Shown: positions 9,110 to 17,030 of the stretch, one piece after another | Position numbering within the stretch: the stretch's first letter is position 1 | Layout: every line of letters starts with the position of its first letter | From: Rhodovulum kholense | Lineage (GTDB): Bacteria; Pseudomonadota; Alphaproteobacteria; Rhodobacterales; Rhodobacteraceae | DNA length: 64,000 nucleotides | Assembly: GCF_003053725.1 (NCBI RefSeq) | Contig: NZ_QAYC01000001.1 | Location: 310,001 to 374,000, forward strand | Reading direction: 5' to 3' | Notes under the pieces: generated by a model | What the model was told of the DNA's origin: nothing | The model's input: only the letters and a program-made list of their open reading frames with translations | Databases searched by the model: none | Translations under genes and position numbers: made by a program

Positions 9110-10738
9110 TCACAGGAACAGCGTCACGATGGGCGGCCAGATCAGCAGGACCGACAAAGCGAGGATCTGCAAGCCGATGAAGGGCAGGAAGCCGCTGAAG
9201 ATGTCGGTCAGCGAAATCTCGGGCGGGGCCACCGATTTCAGATAGAAGGCGGCGGGGCCGAAGGGCGGCGAGAGAAAGCTCACCTGCATGTTCATGCAGA
9301 AGACGACGCCGAACCAGATCGCCACATGCCGGGGGTCGAGCTGGCCAAGCACGCCGATCTCGGCCGGGGGCAGCTTCAGCACGATGGGCAGGAAGACCGG
9401 CATGATCAGCAGCACGATGCCGACCCAGTCCATGAACATGCCCATGACGAGGAAGATCAGCATCATGACGAGGATGATGCCCATGGTCGGCATGTCCGCC
9501 CCGACGATCAGGTTCGCGACATAGTTCGGCCCGCCCGCCAGCGTATAGGCCGCGGCCAGCGCGGCCGCGCCGATGGTCACCCAGATGATGGTGCCGGTCG
9601 AGCGCAGCGTGCGCATCAGGCTGTCCCAGACGATCTCGAAGGTCATCTCGCGCCGGATCAGCCCGATCGCGAAGACCGCGACGACGCCCATGCCCGCGGC
9701 CTCGGTGATGCCGGTGATGCCGCCATAGATCGAGCCCAGAACCACCCCGATCACCACTGTCGGCGCGACCAGTCCCTTGCCCATCTGCCAGCCCGCGCGG
9801 GTCCGCTCTGGCCCGACGGCCAGATGGATCGCGGCCAGCGCCAGCGCCAGCGCGCCCACCAGCCAGGGAATGTCCGACACCATGCCAAGGAAAATGGGCG
9901 CGACACCCTCTTGCACGCGATTGGCGCCGGTCGCCGTCAGGAAGGCCACCCGCACCAGCAGCGCGCCCGCGATCCACAGCGTCATGCGGGCAAGGAAGCC
10001 CAGAAACATCAGCGCCTTCTCGCGCCCGGCCGGGTCGCCCGGATCGGCCGGTGGCAGGGGGGCGAGGCCGGGGTTCAGCCGCGTCCGCACCAGAATGTAG
10101 ATCAGGAAGAACGAGGCCAGCATGAAGCCCGGCAGGAAGGACGCGGTGAACAGCGCCTTGATCGAGGTCTCGGTCACGAGCCCGTAGAAGATCAGCACGA
10201 TCGAGGGCGGGATCATGGTGCCCAGCGAGCCCGAGGCGCAGATCGTGCCGATGGCGAGGTTCCGGTCATAGCCCAGCCGCAGCATCTGCGGGAGTGCGAT
10301 CAGGCCCAGCAGCACGACCTCGCCGCCGATGATCCCCGACATGGCCGCCATGATCACCGCCATGATCGAGGTCACGACCGCGATGCCGCCCCGGGTCCGC
10401 GACAGCCACATGTTCAGCGAGGAATACATGTCGCGCGCGATGCCGGAGCGTTCCAGCAGCGCCGCCATGAAGATGAAAAGCGGGATCGAGATCAGCACGT
10501 AATTCGTCATCTGCCGGTAGATCGCCTGACCCAGCACCGCGAAAGGGCCGCGCCCGAAATCGCGAAACAGCAGATCGGGGCCGAATTTCATCACCAGCGT
10601 CGCGACCGCCAGAAAGGCCGAGGCAAAGCCCAGCGGCATTCCAATGGCCAGCAGAGCGAACATTCCCAGCAGCAGGATCAGGCTGATCGTCCCGATATCC
10701 GAGACCTTCATCCAGCCGAAGTCGAGGATCAGCTCCAT
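9110..10738 (-). CDS. dctM: TRAP transporter large permease (DctM)
   Basis: 542-residue membrane protein of the DctM family, the ion-driven transport subunit of a tripartite TRAP carrier. It has many hydrophobic helices with the family blocks LISIPLFIFMAALLERSGIA, GEVVLLGLIALPQML, GSLGTMIPPSIVLIFYGLVT and FMDWVGIVLLIMPVFLPI. It is longer than the usual 425-430 residues because of an insert near residues 230-310 containing two extra hydrophobic segments. It starts one base after the dctQ stop. Imports the acid degraded by the downstream enzymes. Confidence 0.9.
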   Translation of the reverse strand: MELILDFGWMKVSDIGTISLILLLGMFALLAIGMPLGFASAFLAVATLVMKFGPDLLFRDFGRGPFAVLGQAIYRQMTNYVLISIPLFIFMAALLERSGIARDMYSSLNMWLSRTRGGIAVVTSIMAVIMAAMSGIIGGEVVLLGLIALPQMLRLGYDRNLAIGTICASGSLGTMIPPSIVLIFYGLVTETSIKALFTASFLPGFMLASFFLIYILVRTRLNPGLAPLPPADPGDPAGREKALMFLGFLARMTLWIAGALLVRVAFLTATGANRVQEGVAPIFLGMVSDIPWLVGALALALAAIHLAVGPERTRAGWQMGKGLVAPTVVIGVVLGSIYGGITGITEAAGMGVVAVFAIGLIRREMTFEIVWDSLMRTLRSTGTIIWVTIGAAALAAAYTLAGGPNYVANLIVGADMPTMGIILVMMLIFLVMGMFMDWVGIVLLIMPVFLPIVLKLPPAEIGVLGQLDPRHVAIWFGVVFCMNMQVSFLSPPFGPAAFYLKSVAPPEISLTDIFSGFLPFIGLQILALSVLLIWPPIVTLFL

Positions 10739-10739
10739 C

Positions 10740-11549
10740 TCAGTCCTCCAGCGTCCGGCGGATATTGGCGATCTCGGTCTCGTCGATATCGTCGAGCGCG
10801 GAATGGTATTCGGGCGGGCGGTTCCAGTCGGCGATCAGGTTCGACAACGCCTGCAGCGCGACCAGCCCGATGACGATCAGGATGGCGGGCTTGATGGTGG
10901 CCGGAAGCGGCGGGTCCCAGGCGGTGCCGAAGGTTTCCATCCGGGCGAATTTGGTGACCGCCTCGCCATAGCCGCCCCAGAGAAGGCAGAGGAAGAAGCC
11001 CCAGATCAGCCCGACCGAGACCACGTCGGCCGCCTTCTGCAACGGCCGGGGCAGCAGGTCGTAGATCACATAGATGCGGATATGGCTGCGCTGCTGCATG
11101 GCATAGAGCCCGGCCAGCAGGAAGATGAACCCGGCGATCCACAGCGACAGTTCATTGGCCCAGAGCGTCGGTTTTTCAAAGACATAGCGCGCAACGACCT
11201 CGTAGATCATCACCACGACGACGCAGATGATGCCGATCATCGCCAGCCGGGACATCACGAGTGCCACGATGTCCATCGGCCCGGTCGGCGGGCGTTCGAT
11301 GGCGCCTTTCCGGTCCGACAGGTGCAGTGCCGCGAACAGCATCGCGGCCGCGAGGCTGCCCAGCATCAGCGGCACCTCGGGCCGACCCTCGGGGCGCAGC
11401 ATCTCGAACATGCCGACCGGTTCGGCGCGCCAGACCTGGCCCGCGATCAGCCAGAGCGCCATCGCGGCGGCAGCCGCGCCCGAGACGATCATCGCTGCTT
11501 TCACCGCCGGGCCAAGAGGCCCCAGCCAGACGCCGTCCTTTTCCTGCAT
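10740..11549 (-). CDS. dctQ: TRAP transporter small permease (DctQ)
   Basis: 269 residues from the ATG at 11549, which has a GGAGGGAG ribosome site; the frame is open 39 bases further but without a better start. The C-terminal 170 residues are the DctQ four-helix unit (LSLWIAGFIFLLAGLYAMQQ and RSHIRIYVIYDLLPRPLQK). The extra N-terminal part adds two hydrophobic helices (around residues 12-34 and 54-70), making this a long DctQ. It follows a strong intergenic hairpin after dctP. Confidence 0.85.
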   Translation of the reverse strand: MQEKDGVWLGPLGPAVKAAMIVSGAAAAAMALWLIAGQVWRAEPVGMFEMLRPEGRPEVPLMLGSLAAAMLFAALHLSDRKGAIERPPTGPMDIVALVMSRLAMIGIICVVVVMIYEVVARYVFEKPTLWANELSLWIAGFIFLLAGLYAMQQRSHIRIYVIYDLLPRPLQKAADVVSVGLIWGFFLCLLWGGYGEAVTKFARMETFGTAWDPPLPATIKPAILIVIGLVALQALSNLIADWNRPPEYHSALDDIDETEIANIRRTLED

Positions 11550-11573
11550 GCCGTTCCGTCTCCCTCCGGATCG

Positions 11574-11602
11574 GCGCGCCCCGGCCATGGCCCGGGGCGC
11601 GC
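11574..11602. terminator. Intergenic stem-loop between dctP and dctQ
   Basis: An 11-bp perfect inverted repeat GCGCGCCCCGG / CCGGGGCGCGC (11574-11584 and 11592-11602) with a seven-base loop, right after the dctP stop at 11615. There is no T-run on the minus strand, so it is more likely an mRNA-stabilising or partial-attenuation hairpin, giving more binding protein than permease, than a full terminator. Confidence 0.65.
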
Positions 11603-11614
11603 GGAATGGCGGAC

Positions 11615-12631
11615 CTAGTCGGCGATCAGGCCAAGCTGGGTCAGATAGGCCTTGTGGCTGTCGACCAGCGCCTTGGCCTCGGGCGATTTGTCGGCCCAGA
11701 CGTCCCAGGCGGCCTGAGCTGCCTTGCGGAAGGTGGCGCGGTCCTCGGCCGACCAGTCATGCAGCGTCACGCCCTTTTCGGTCAGCCGCGCCGCGGCCTC
11801 GGCATTGGCCTTCTCGAAATACAGCGCAGACCGCAGCGCGAGCTTTTCCATCGCCACTTCGACGATCCGCCGCTGCTGCTCGGTCAGCCCGTCCCAGACT
11901 GCCTTGTTGCAGGCCAGATGGTCGGACGGCATCGAATGGAAGCCCGGATAGGTGGCGTGGTTCGCCAGATCGAACAGCCCGATCGACTCGTCGTTCGAAA
12001 GCCCCGAATAGTCGGTGCCCTCGATGATGCCGGTCTCCATCGCGGTGAAGACCTCGGTGAAGTCCATCACGATGGGCGAGGCGCCGAGATTGGCGAAGAT
12101 CTCGGTTTCCATCCCCGGGGGCGAGCGGAATTTCCAGTCCTTCAGATCGTCCGGCCCGGCAATGGGCGTCGAGGAGACCAGCGATTCCTGGCCATAGACC
12201 CACCAGCCGATCAGCTGCATGCCGAATTCGTTGTAAAGCGTCTGTGCCTGTTCCAGCCCGCCGCCGTAGTAAAGCCAGGACAGCTGCTGATAGGGCGTGT
12301 CATAGCCGCCCATGATGTCGCCCACGAACTGGAATCCCGGGTTCTTGCCGGTCTGGTAGGCGCCGCCGGTCATGTCGCAGTCGAGAATGCCGTTGGCGGC
12401 GGCGTCGAAGGTCTCGACCGTCGCGACCACCGACGAGGCATAGAACATCTCGATGTCGATGGACCCGCCCGACATCGTCTCGACATCCTCGACGAACTGG
12501 GCGGCCAGTTTGCCCGAGGTCTGTTCGGGGTTGTAATGGGTCTGGATGCGCAGCGTCACGTCCTGGGCCGCCGCAGGCAGAGCTGCCCCAGCGGCAAGCG
12601 CCACCGCGGCCAGCATCGGTCTCGGATTCAT
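11615..12631 (-). CDS. dctP: TRAP transporter periplasmic solute-binding protein (DctP)
   Basis: 338 residues with a Sec signal peptide (cleavage after ALPAAAQ, about residue 22) and the DctP fold: KDWKFRSPPGMETEIFANLG, FTEVFTAMETGIIEGTDYSG and the C-terminal WADKSPEAKALVDSHKAYL. The conserved Arg (KFRSPPG), which in this family binds the substrate carboxylate, is present, fitting an acidic sugar ligand. First gene of the minus-strand operon, divergent from the GntR gene, with an operator-like palindrome 114 bases upstream. Confidence 0.9.
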   Translation of the reverse strand: MNPRPMLAAVALAAGAALPAAAQDVTLRIQTHYNPEQTSGKLAAQFVEDVETMSGGSIDIEMFYASSVVATVETFDAAANGILDCDMTGGAYQTGKNPGFQFVGDIMGGYDTPYQQLSWLYYGGGLEQAQTLYNEFGMQLIGWWVYGQESLVSSTPIAGPDDLKDWKFRSPPGMETEIFANLGASPIVMDFTEVFTAMETGIIEGTDYSGLSNDESIGLFDLANHATYPGFHSMPSDHLACNKAVWDGLTEQQRRIVEVAMEKLALRSALYFEKANAEAAARLTEKGVTLHDWSAEDRATFRKAAQAAWDVWADKSPEAKALVDSHKAYLTQLGLIAD

Positions 12632-12744
12632 GGTGTCTCCTCCCTGGATGGGGCTCCCCCCGGTTTGCGGGCCGTCTCTCCCCCGGCTCGCGATGGTGCC
12701 TTGTGAGGTGAGGCTAGCCGAAGCGCCACGGCCCGATCAACCAT

Positions 12745-12758
12745 TTTGGTATACCAAA
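12745..12758. promoter_or_regulatory. GntR operator 1 (TTTGGTATACCAAA)
   Basis: Perfect 14-bp palindrome located 114 bases before the dctP ATG and 177 bases before the gntR ATG. Shares the 12-bp core TTGGTATACCAA with operator 2. Confidence 0.7.
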
Positions 12759-12856
12759 TGGGCGAAAGGTGCTTCTGGCAAGGTCCGCAGCGGCCGGCAG
12801 GGGGGCAGGGGCGCGACACGGCGTCGGACCTGGTGGCCTCGACAAGTCCGGTTTCG

Positions 12857-12868
12857 TTGGTATACCAA
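12857..12868. promoter_or_regulatory. GntR operator 2 (TTGGTATACCAA)
   Basis: Perfect 12-bp palindrome 66 bases before the gntR ATG. Its centre lies about 111 bases from operator 1, which would permit looping by a dimeric or tetrameric regulator across the divergent promoter. Confidence 0.7.
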
Positions 12869-12934
12869 ATGGAAAGACAGGGGCCACGCGCCCGCTCCCG
12901 GCCGGACGGCCGGGGCCGAAGGAGCAGTCGCGAC

Positions 12935-13618
12935 ATGGCGGAACAGACCCGCGCCGAGGACATCGCGAACCGGTTGCGCCGCAGCATCCTGCACGGGACG
13001 CTGCCCCCCGGCGCGCCGATCAAGGAGCGCGACACCGCCGCCGAGATGGGGGTCAGCCGCACGCCGATGCGCGAGGCGATCCGGATCATCGCCAATGAGG
13101 GGCTGGTGCTCCTGCGTCCGGCGCGCAGCCCCGTCGTCGCCAGCCCGACGCTGGCCGAGGTCCGGGACGCCATCGAGGTCCTGTCGGCGCTCGAGATGCT
13201 GTCGGTCCGGCTGGCCTGCGACCGGGCGAGCGAGGCCGATCTGGACGAGATCCGGCGGCTGGAACGCGAGCTTTCGGACAATTTCACGACGCTTGACGAC
13301 ATCGACCGGTTCGAGGTGGACATGGCCTTTCACCTCGCGATCGTCCGGGCCGCACATAATCCGGCGCTGGCCGAGACGCACCAATCCTATCTGGGGCGGC
13401 TTTGGCGGGCGCGGTTCCTGTCGGCGCGCCGCAAAAGCTCGCGCGACAGCGTGGTCAGCCAGCACCGGGCCATCGTCGCGGGGCTCGAGGCCCGCGACAG
13501 CGCGGCGGCGCAGGCCAGCCTGCAGGCGCATCTGGACCGGCTTCTGGCCAATGTGCGCGCCTTTTTCGAAACCGGGACCGAGACTGAAATCGGGCCGGAC
13601 CCCTCCGACGCGGACTGA
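12935..13618 (+). CDS. GntR-family (FCD subfamily) transcriptional regulator
   Basis: 227-residue DNA-binding regulator. The winged helix-turn-helix is at about residues 5-65 (LRRSILHGTLPPGAPIKERD, VSRTPMREAIRIIANEGLV) and the all-helical FCD ligand domain follows, with the metal/ligand residues in DRFEVDMAFHLAIVRAAHN and SQHRAIVAGLEARD. The ATG at 12935 has an AAGGAG ribosome site; the open frame upstream crosses operator 2 and is not coding. Divergent from dctP and followed 41 bases later by the FAH hydrolase. Probably represses the local operons until a sugar acid binds. Confidence 0.88.
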   Translation: MAEQTRAEDIANRLRRSILHGTLPPGAPIKERDTAAEMGVSRTPMREAIRIIANEGLVLLRPARSPVVASPTLAEVRDAIEVLSALEMLSVRLACDRASEADLDEIRRLERELSDNFTTLDDIDRFEVDMAFHLAIVRAAHNPALAETHQSYLGRLWRARFLSARRKSSRDSVVSQHRAIVAGLEARDSAAAQASLQAHLDRLLANVRAFFETGTETEIGPDPSDAD

Positions 13619-13659
13619 CGGCGGGCGGGTCCGGGGCAATCCACAACAGGGAGACGCGA

Positions 13660-14505
13660 ATGAAACTCTTGCGCTATGGCGAGGCGGGGTCGGAAAAGAC
13701 CGGGCTTCTGGATGCGGCGGGCCGGGTCCGGGACCTGTCGGCCCATGTGCCCGACCTGTCGGGGGCGGCGGTCGCCATCGCGGCGCTCGACCGGCTGAGG
13801 GGACTCGACCCCGAGACGCTGCCGCTGGTCGAGGCGCCGGGCCGCATCGGCGCCTGCCTGTCGCGGGTGCCGAACTTCTTCTGCGTCGGGCTCAACTACG
13901 CGCGCCACGCCGCCGAAACCGGGGCCGAGCCGCCGAAAGAGCCGATCCTCTTCTCGAAGGCCAGTTCGGCGCTGTCGGGGCCCTATGACCCGGTGGTGAT
14001 CCCGCGCGACTCGGTCAAGAGCGACTGGGAGGTCGAGCTGGGCGTGGTGATCGGGCGCGACACGCTTTACGTGTCCGAGGCCGAGGCGCTGGACCATGTG
14101 GCGGGCTATTGCGTCATCAACGACGTGTCGGAACGCGCCTTCCAGATCGAGCGCGGCGGCCAGTGGGTCAAGGGCAAGTCGGCGCCGACCTTTGGCCCGA
14201 CCGGCCCCTGGCTGGTGACCGCCGACGAGGTGGCCGACCCGCAGGCGCTGGGGCTGAGCCTCGCGCTGAACGGCCAGACCGTGCAGGACAGCCGCACCGA
14301 CGACATGATCTTCTCGGTGGCCGAGATCGTGTCCTACATGAGCCGCTTCATGGCTTTGCAGCCCGGCGACATCATCGCGACCGGCACGCCGTCTGGCGTC
14401 GGCATGGGCATGAAGCCGCAACGCTTCCTGCGCCCCGGCGACGTGATGGAGCTGACGGTCGAGGGGCTCGGGACCCAGAGGCAGGACGTGGTGGCGGCGG
14501 ACTGA
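13660..14505 (+). CDS. Fumarylacetoacetate hydrolase-family protein, 2,4-diketo-3-deoxy-sugar acid hydrolase-like
   Basis: 281 residues of the FAH fold: CVGLNYARHAAETGAEPPKE, metal-binding Glu residues in KSDWEVELGVVIG, GYCVINDVSERAFQ, KGKSAPTFGPTGPWLVT and the ending MALQPGDIIATGTPSGVGMG. This branch includes the hydrolases that split 2,4-diketo-3-deoxy-L-fuconate or -rhamnonate into pyruvate and a hydroxy acid. With the KDF-dehydrogenase-like SDR (5939) and UxaA-like dehydratase (7576), it would complete a non-phosphorylative deoxy-hexose-acid route. Cotranscribed with the regulator; ribosome site GGGAG precedes the ATG. Confidence 0.85.
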   Translation: MKLLRYGEAGSEKTGLLDAAGRVRDLSAHVPDLSGAAVAIAALDRLRGLDPETLPLVEAPGRIGACLSRVPNFFCVGLNYARHAAETGAEPPKEPILFSKASSALSGPYDPVVIPRDSVKSDWEVELGVVIGRDTLYVSEAEALDHVAGYCVINDVSERAFQIERGGQWVKGKSAPTFGPTGPWLVTADEVADPQALGLSLALNGQTVQDSRTDDMIFSVAEIVSYMSRFMALQPGDIIATGTPSGVGMGMKPQRFLRPGDVMELTVEGLGTQRQDVVAAD

Positions 14506-14686
14506 GCAGCCGACACCCCGCCGGACGGGCGCTTCGGGTCGGGGCCGAGCCTCGGGCCGATGTCCGCCCGGACGACGGGGCCGAAGAGGGGGGCAAATAC
14601 AGATCCGCGCGGCTCGGCGACGCCCCGGCGGACGGGGGAAACGCCCGCAGGCATGGCGGCCCCGTCGGGCGGTGCAGGCCTGGGCT

Positions 14687-15607
14687 TCAGGTATGCGCGG
14701 CCTCGCTCGGCTCCAGGCGGCCGGTCCGCTCATGGGCCGCGATCAGCCCCGCCAGGGTCAGCCGGTCGCCCGCCAGCGCCTCGACATCGGCGCCCTGGGA
14801 TGCCAGCGCGCTGGCATAAAGCTCCGAGACCCGCTCGGTGCCCAGCACCGCGACCGGCCGGTTGTGCCACCAGGTGCGCATGGCGCCGATATCGCAGCCG
14901 ACCATCAGCCCCGACAGTCGCGCCCGGGCAAGGCCCGGGGTCGGGTTGCTCAGCAGCGCCGAGGCACGGATCCCGAAGATCGAACTGACGATGGTTTCGG
15001 GGTGGCGCGTGCTTTCGTCGACCGCGTTGCGGAAGGCGGCCTCGTCCCAGCTGTCGTCCATCATGTGGCGCAGGACCGATTGCCGGGCGATCAGCCCGTA
15101 GATCTCGCCGGTCATCATGGTGCGGAAGCCCTGCACGATGCCGTGGCGCAGCCGCACCCATTTGCCATGCAGGCCGGGCATGCACAGCACCCCGTCGAAG
15201 GACGCGCGATCCAGCAGGAAGCCCGCGATCCGGGTCTCCTCGCCGCGCATGACATCGGGCGGATCGATCTGGCCAAGCCCCGGCAGGATGCCGACCGAGA
15301 TCCGCGAATCGAGGCTTGGGGCGGGCATCGGGGGCGCGGCATGCGGGGCGCAGGGCACCATCTCGTGCGGCACCTCGACCCAGCCCTTGCGGGCGCCCGC
15401 CTGACCGCAGATCAGGACCGGCGTCACCTCGTCGGGCGGCAGCATCCCGCTTGCGAGGGTCAGCAGCGCGGGTTCGAAGTCGCGTGGTCCAAGCCGCGAG
15501 ACCCCCTGATCCGAGGCGCCTTCGGTCAGGACCTTGCGTCCCGCCATCGCCCAGATCCTCAGCGAGGACGGGCCCCAGGCGGCGGCGATCCAGCGCGGCG
15601 CGGTCAT
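14687..15607 (-). CDS. dgoK: 2-dehydro-3-deoxygalactonokinase
   Basis: 306-residue kinase of the DgoK family, which phosphorylates 2-keto-3-deoxy-galactonate before aldol cleavage. Recognised by LICGQAGARKGWVEVPHEMV, DVMRGEETRIAGFL, VLCMPGLHGKWVRL and GLMVGCDIGAMRTWW. The start reads MTAPRWIAAAWGPSSLRIWA, where the usual phosphate-loop D-x-G-T-S is altered to AWGPSS. No DgoA aldolase is encoded nearby, so the aldolase must be elsewhere. It is 124 bases after galM and probably the last gene of the second sugar-acid operon. Confidence 0.87.
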   Translation of the reverse strand: MTAPRWIAAAWGPSSLRIWAMAGRKVLTEGASDQGVSRLGPRDFEPALLTLASGMLPPDEVTPVLICGQAGARKGWVEVPHEMVPCAPHAAPPMPAPSLDSRISVGILPGLGQIDPPDVMRGEETRIAGFLLDRASFDGVLCMPGLHGKWVRLRHGIVQGFRTMMTGEIYGLIARQSVLRHMMDDSWDEAAFRNAVDESTRHPETIVSSIFGIRASALLSNPTPGLARARLSGLMVGCDIGAMRTWWHNRPVAVLGTERVSELYASALASQGADVEALAGDRLTLAGLIAAHERTGRLEPSEAAHT

Positions 15608-15731
15608 CTTGGCCCCGCCGGATGTCGCGCGCGGCGGGGCCGCTGCGGCGGGGGTCCGGACGCTGGCCTGCCGGGCGGCGCTCCGTTATGCGCGGAGGAC
15701 GGGCACGGATCGCGCCGGGGTCCGCGCGGTG

Positions 15732-16784
15732 TCATGGCGGATCTCCTGGGCCGGTGCGGCGGACGTGAAAGCGCGACACCTGCCGATAGACCTCTCCCGG
15801 TCGCAGAAGCACGGACGGGAAATCGGGCCGGTTCGGCGCATCGGGCCAGCCCTGGGGTTCCAGCGCGATCCCGGCATGGGCGTCATAGGGCCGCCCCTCG
15901 TGCCCCGGCACCGGGGCCGTGGCCAGGCCGCCGCCATCGTAGACCTGCAGCCCGGGGGCGGTCGTCGTCACCTCCAGCTCGACGCCCGGGACCGAGAGAC
16001 GGCAGGCCGGGCGCAGCGCTGCGGCGCTGTCCCCGAGGCAGAAGTTGTGATCGAGCGGCGGCGCCTCGCGCGCCAGCACGGCATCGAGAACCGGGCGCGG
16101 CGTGCAAAAGTCGAACCGGGTGCCCGCGACCGGCGCAGGCGGCCCTTGCGGGATCAATGCGTCATCGACGGGCAGATAGCGCGCCGCCGCGACCTGAAGC
16201 CGGTGGCGGTCGAGGCTGCCGCTGCCATCGAGGCACCAGTAGCTGTGATGGGCGAGGTTGCAGAAGGTGGGCGCGCCGCTGCGGCCTTCCAGCCGGATTT
16301 CCAGCGCCCCCGCCGCATCGACCAGATAGCTTGCCCGAAGATCGAGCGGGCCGGGCAGGCCGCCGGTGCCTTCGGGCAGGGACAGGCTGAGCGTGCAGGC
16401 GGCGGGGCTGTCGGCCTCGAGCCGCCAGTTGCGGCTGGCGGTTCCCGCGGTTCCGCCATGCAGCATTCTGCGCCCGGCCTCGTTGCGCTCAAGCGTCAGG
16501 ATCCGCCCGTCCAGGGGCGCGCGGCCTCCGGCGATCCGGTTCGCGACCGGACCGACGATGGCCCCGAAATAGCGCATCGGTCCCAGATAGGGGGCGAAGG
16601 CCTCCGAGCCCAGCACCAGCGCATGGGGCAGGCCCTCGATCCTGAGGTCCATCAGCGAGGCGCCCCAGGTCATGATGCGGGCCCGGGTTCCGGCCTGTCC
16701 GATCCAGATCGCGCGCACCGGGCTGCCGTCCGGCGCGCTGGCCAGCCGGTCGATCCTGGGCAGGGTGGGCGTTGCTGTGAACAT
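15732..16784 (-). CDS. galM: Aldose 1-epimerase (mutarotase)
   Basis: 350 residues from the ATG at 16784; interconverts alpha and beta anomers of free sugars in the cytoplasm. Family marks: GPVANRIAGGRAPLDGR, MLHGGTAGTASRNW, the catalytic His in NLAHHSYWCLDGSG and the catalytic Glu in AGIALEPQGWPDAPN. The frame is open further upstream but that part is Arg-rich and not conserved; no strong ribosome site is visible at the chosen ATG, so the exact start is uncertain. Confidence 0.87.
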   Translation of the reverse strand: MFTATPTLPRIDRLASAPDGSPVRAIWIGQAGTRARIMTWGASLMDLRIEGLPHALVLGSEAFAPYLGPMRYFGAIVGPVANRIAGGRAPLDGRILTLERNEAGRRMLHGGTAGTASRNWRLEADSPAACTLSLSLPEGTGGLPGPLDLRASYLVDAAGALEIRLEGRSGAPTFCNLAHHSYWCLDGSGSLDRHRLQVAAARYLPVDDALIPQGPPAPVAGTRFDFCTPRPVLDAVLAREAPPLDHNFCLGDSAAALRPACRLSVPGVELEVTTTAPGLQVYDGGGLATAPVPGHEGRPYDAHAGIALEPQGWPDAPNRPDFPSVLLRPGEVYRQVSRFHVRRTGPGDPP

Positions 16785-17030
16785 GCGAAGGGTGCCCCGG
16801 ACTCGCTGTCGGAACCCCGCGCCGGTCGGTCGCACGCGTTGCGCGGGATTCGCCCCCAAGGGTCCGCGACAATTGCCCCTGACGCAAGAGACTTCTCGCA
16901 AAAGTTGCGCGTCGGGGCGCTCTGGGCGAATGAAATGTCCTTTCGAGCCGCCCGTCGGACGGCTCGGGGGCATCCGGCTCGGTCCGGCAAGGCCCGGCAA
17001 GGATCGTCCGGATGGCCCCGGCGGGTCGGG

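Larger units (their letters stand above)
12632..12934. promoter_or_regulatory. Divergent promoter region of the TRAP/sugar-acid operon and gntR
   Basis: 303 bases without a credible gene between two start codons facing away from each other. It contains two near-identical palindromes (12745-12758 and 12857-12868), about 110 bases apart, that are the likely binding sites of the adjacent GntR regulator. No clear sigma-70 boxes were picked out by eye. Confidence 0.7.

Noticed and set aside
12746-12934. Upstream extension of the GntR regulator
   Set aside because: It would run through the operator palindromes, and the helix-turn-helix domain begins just after the ATG at 12935.
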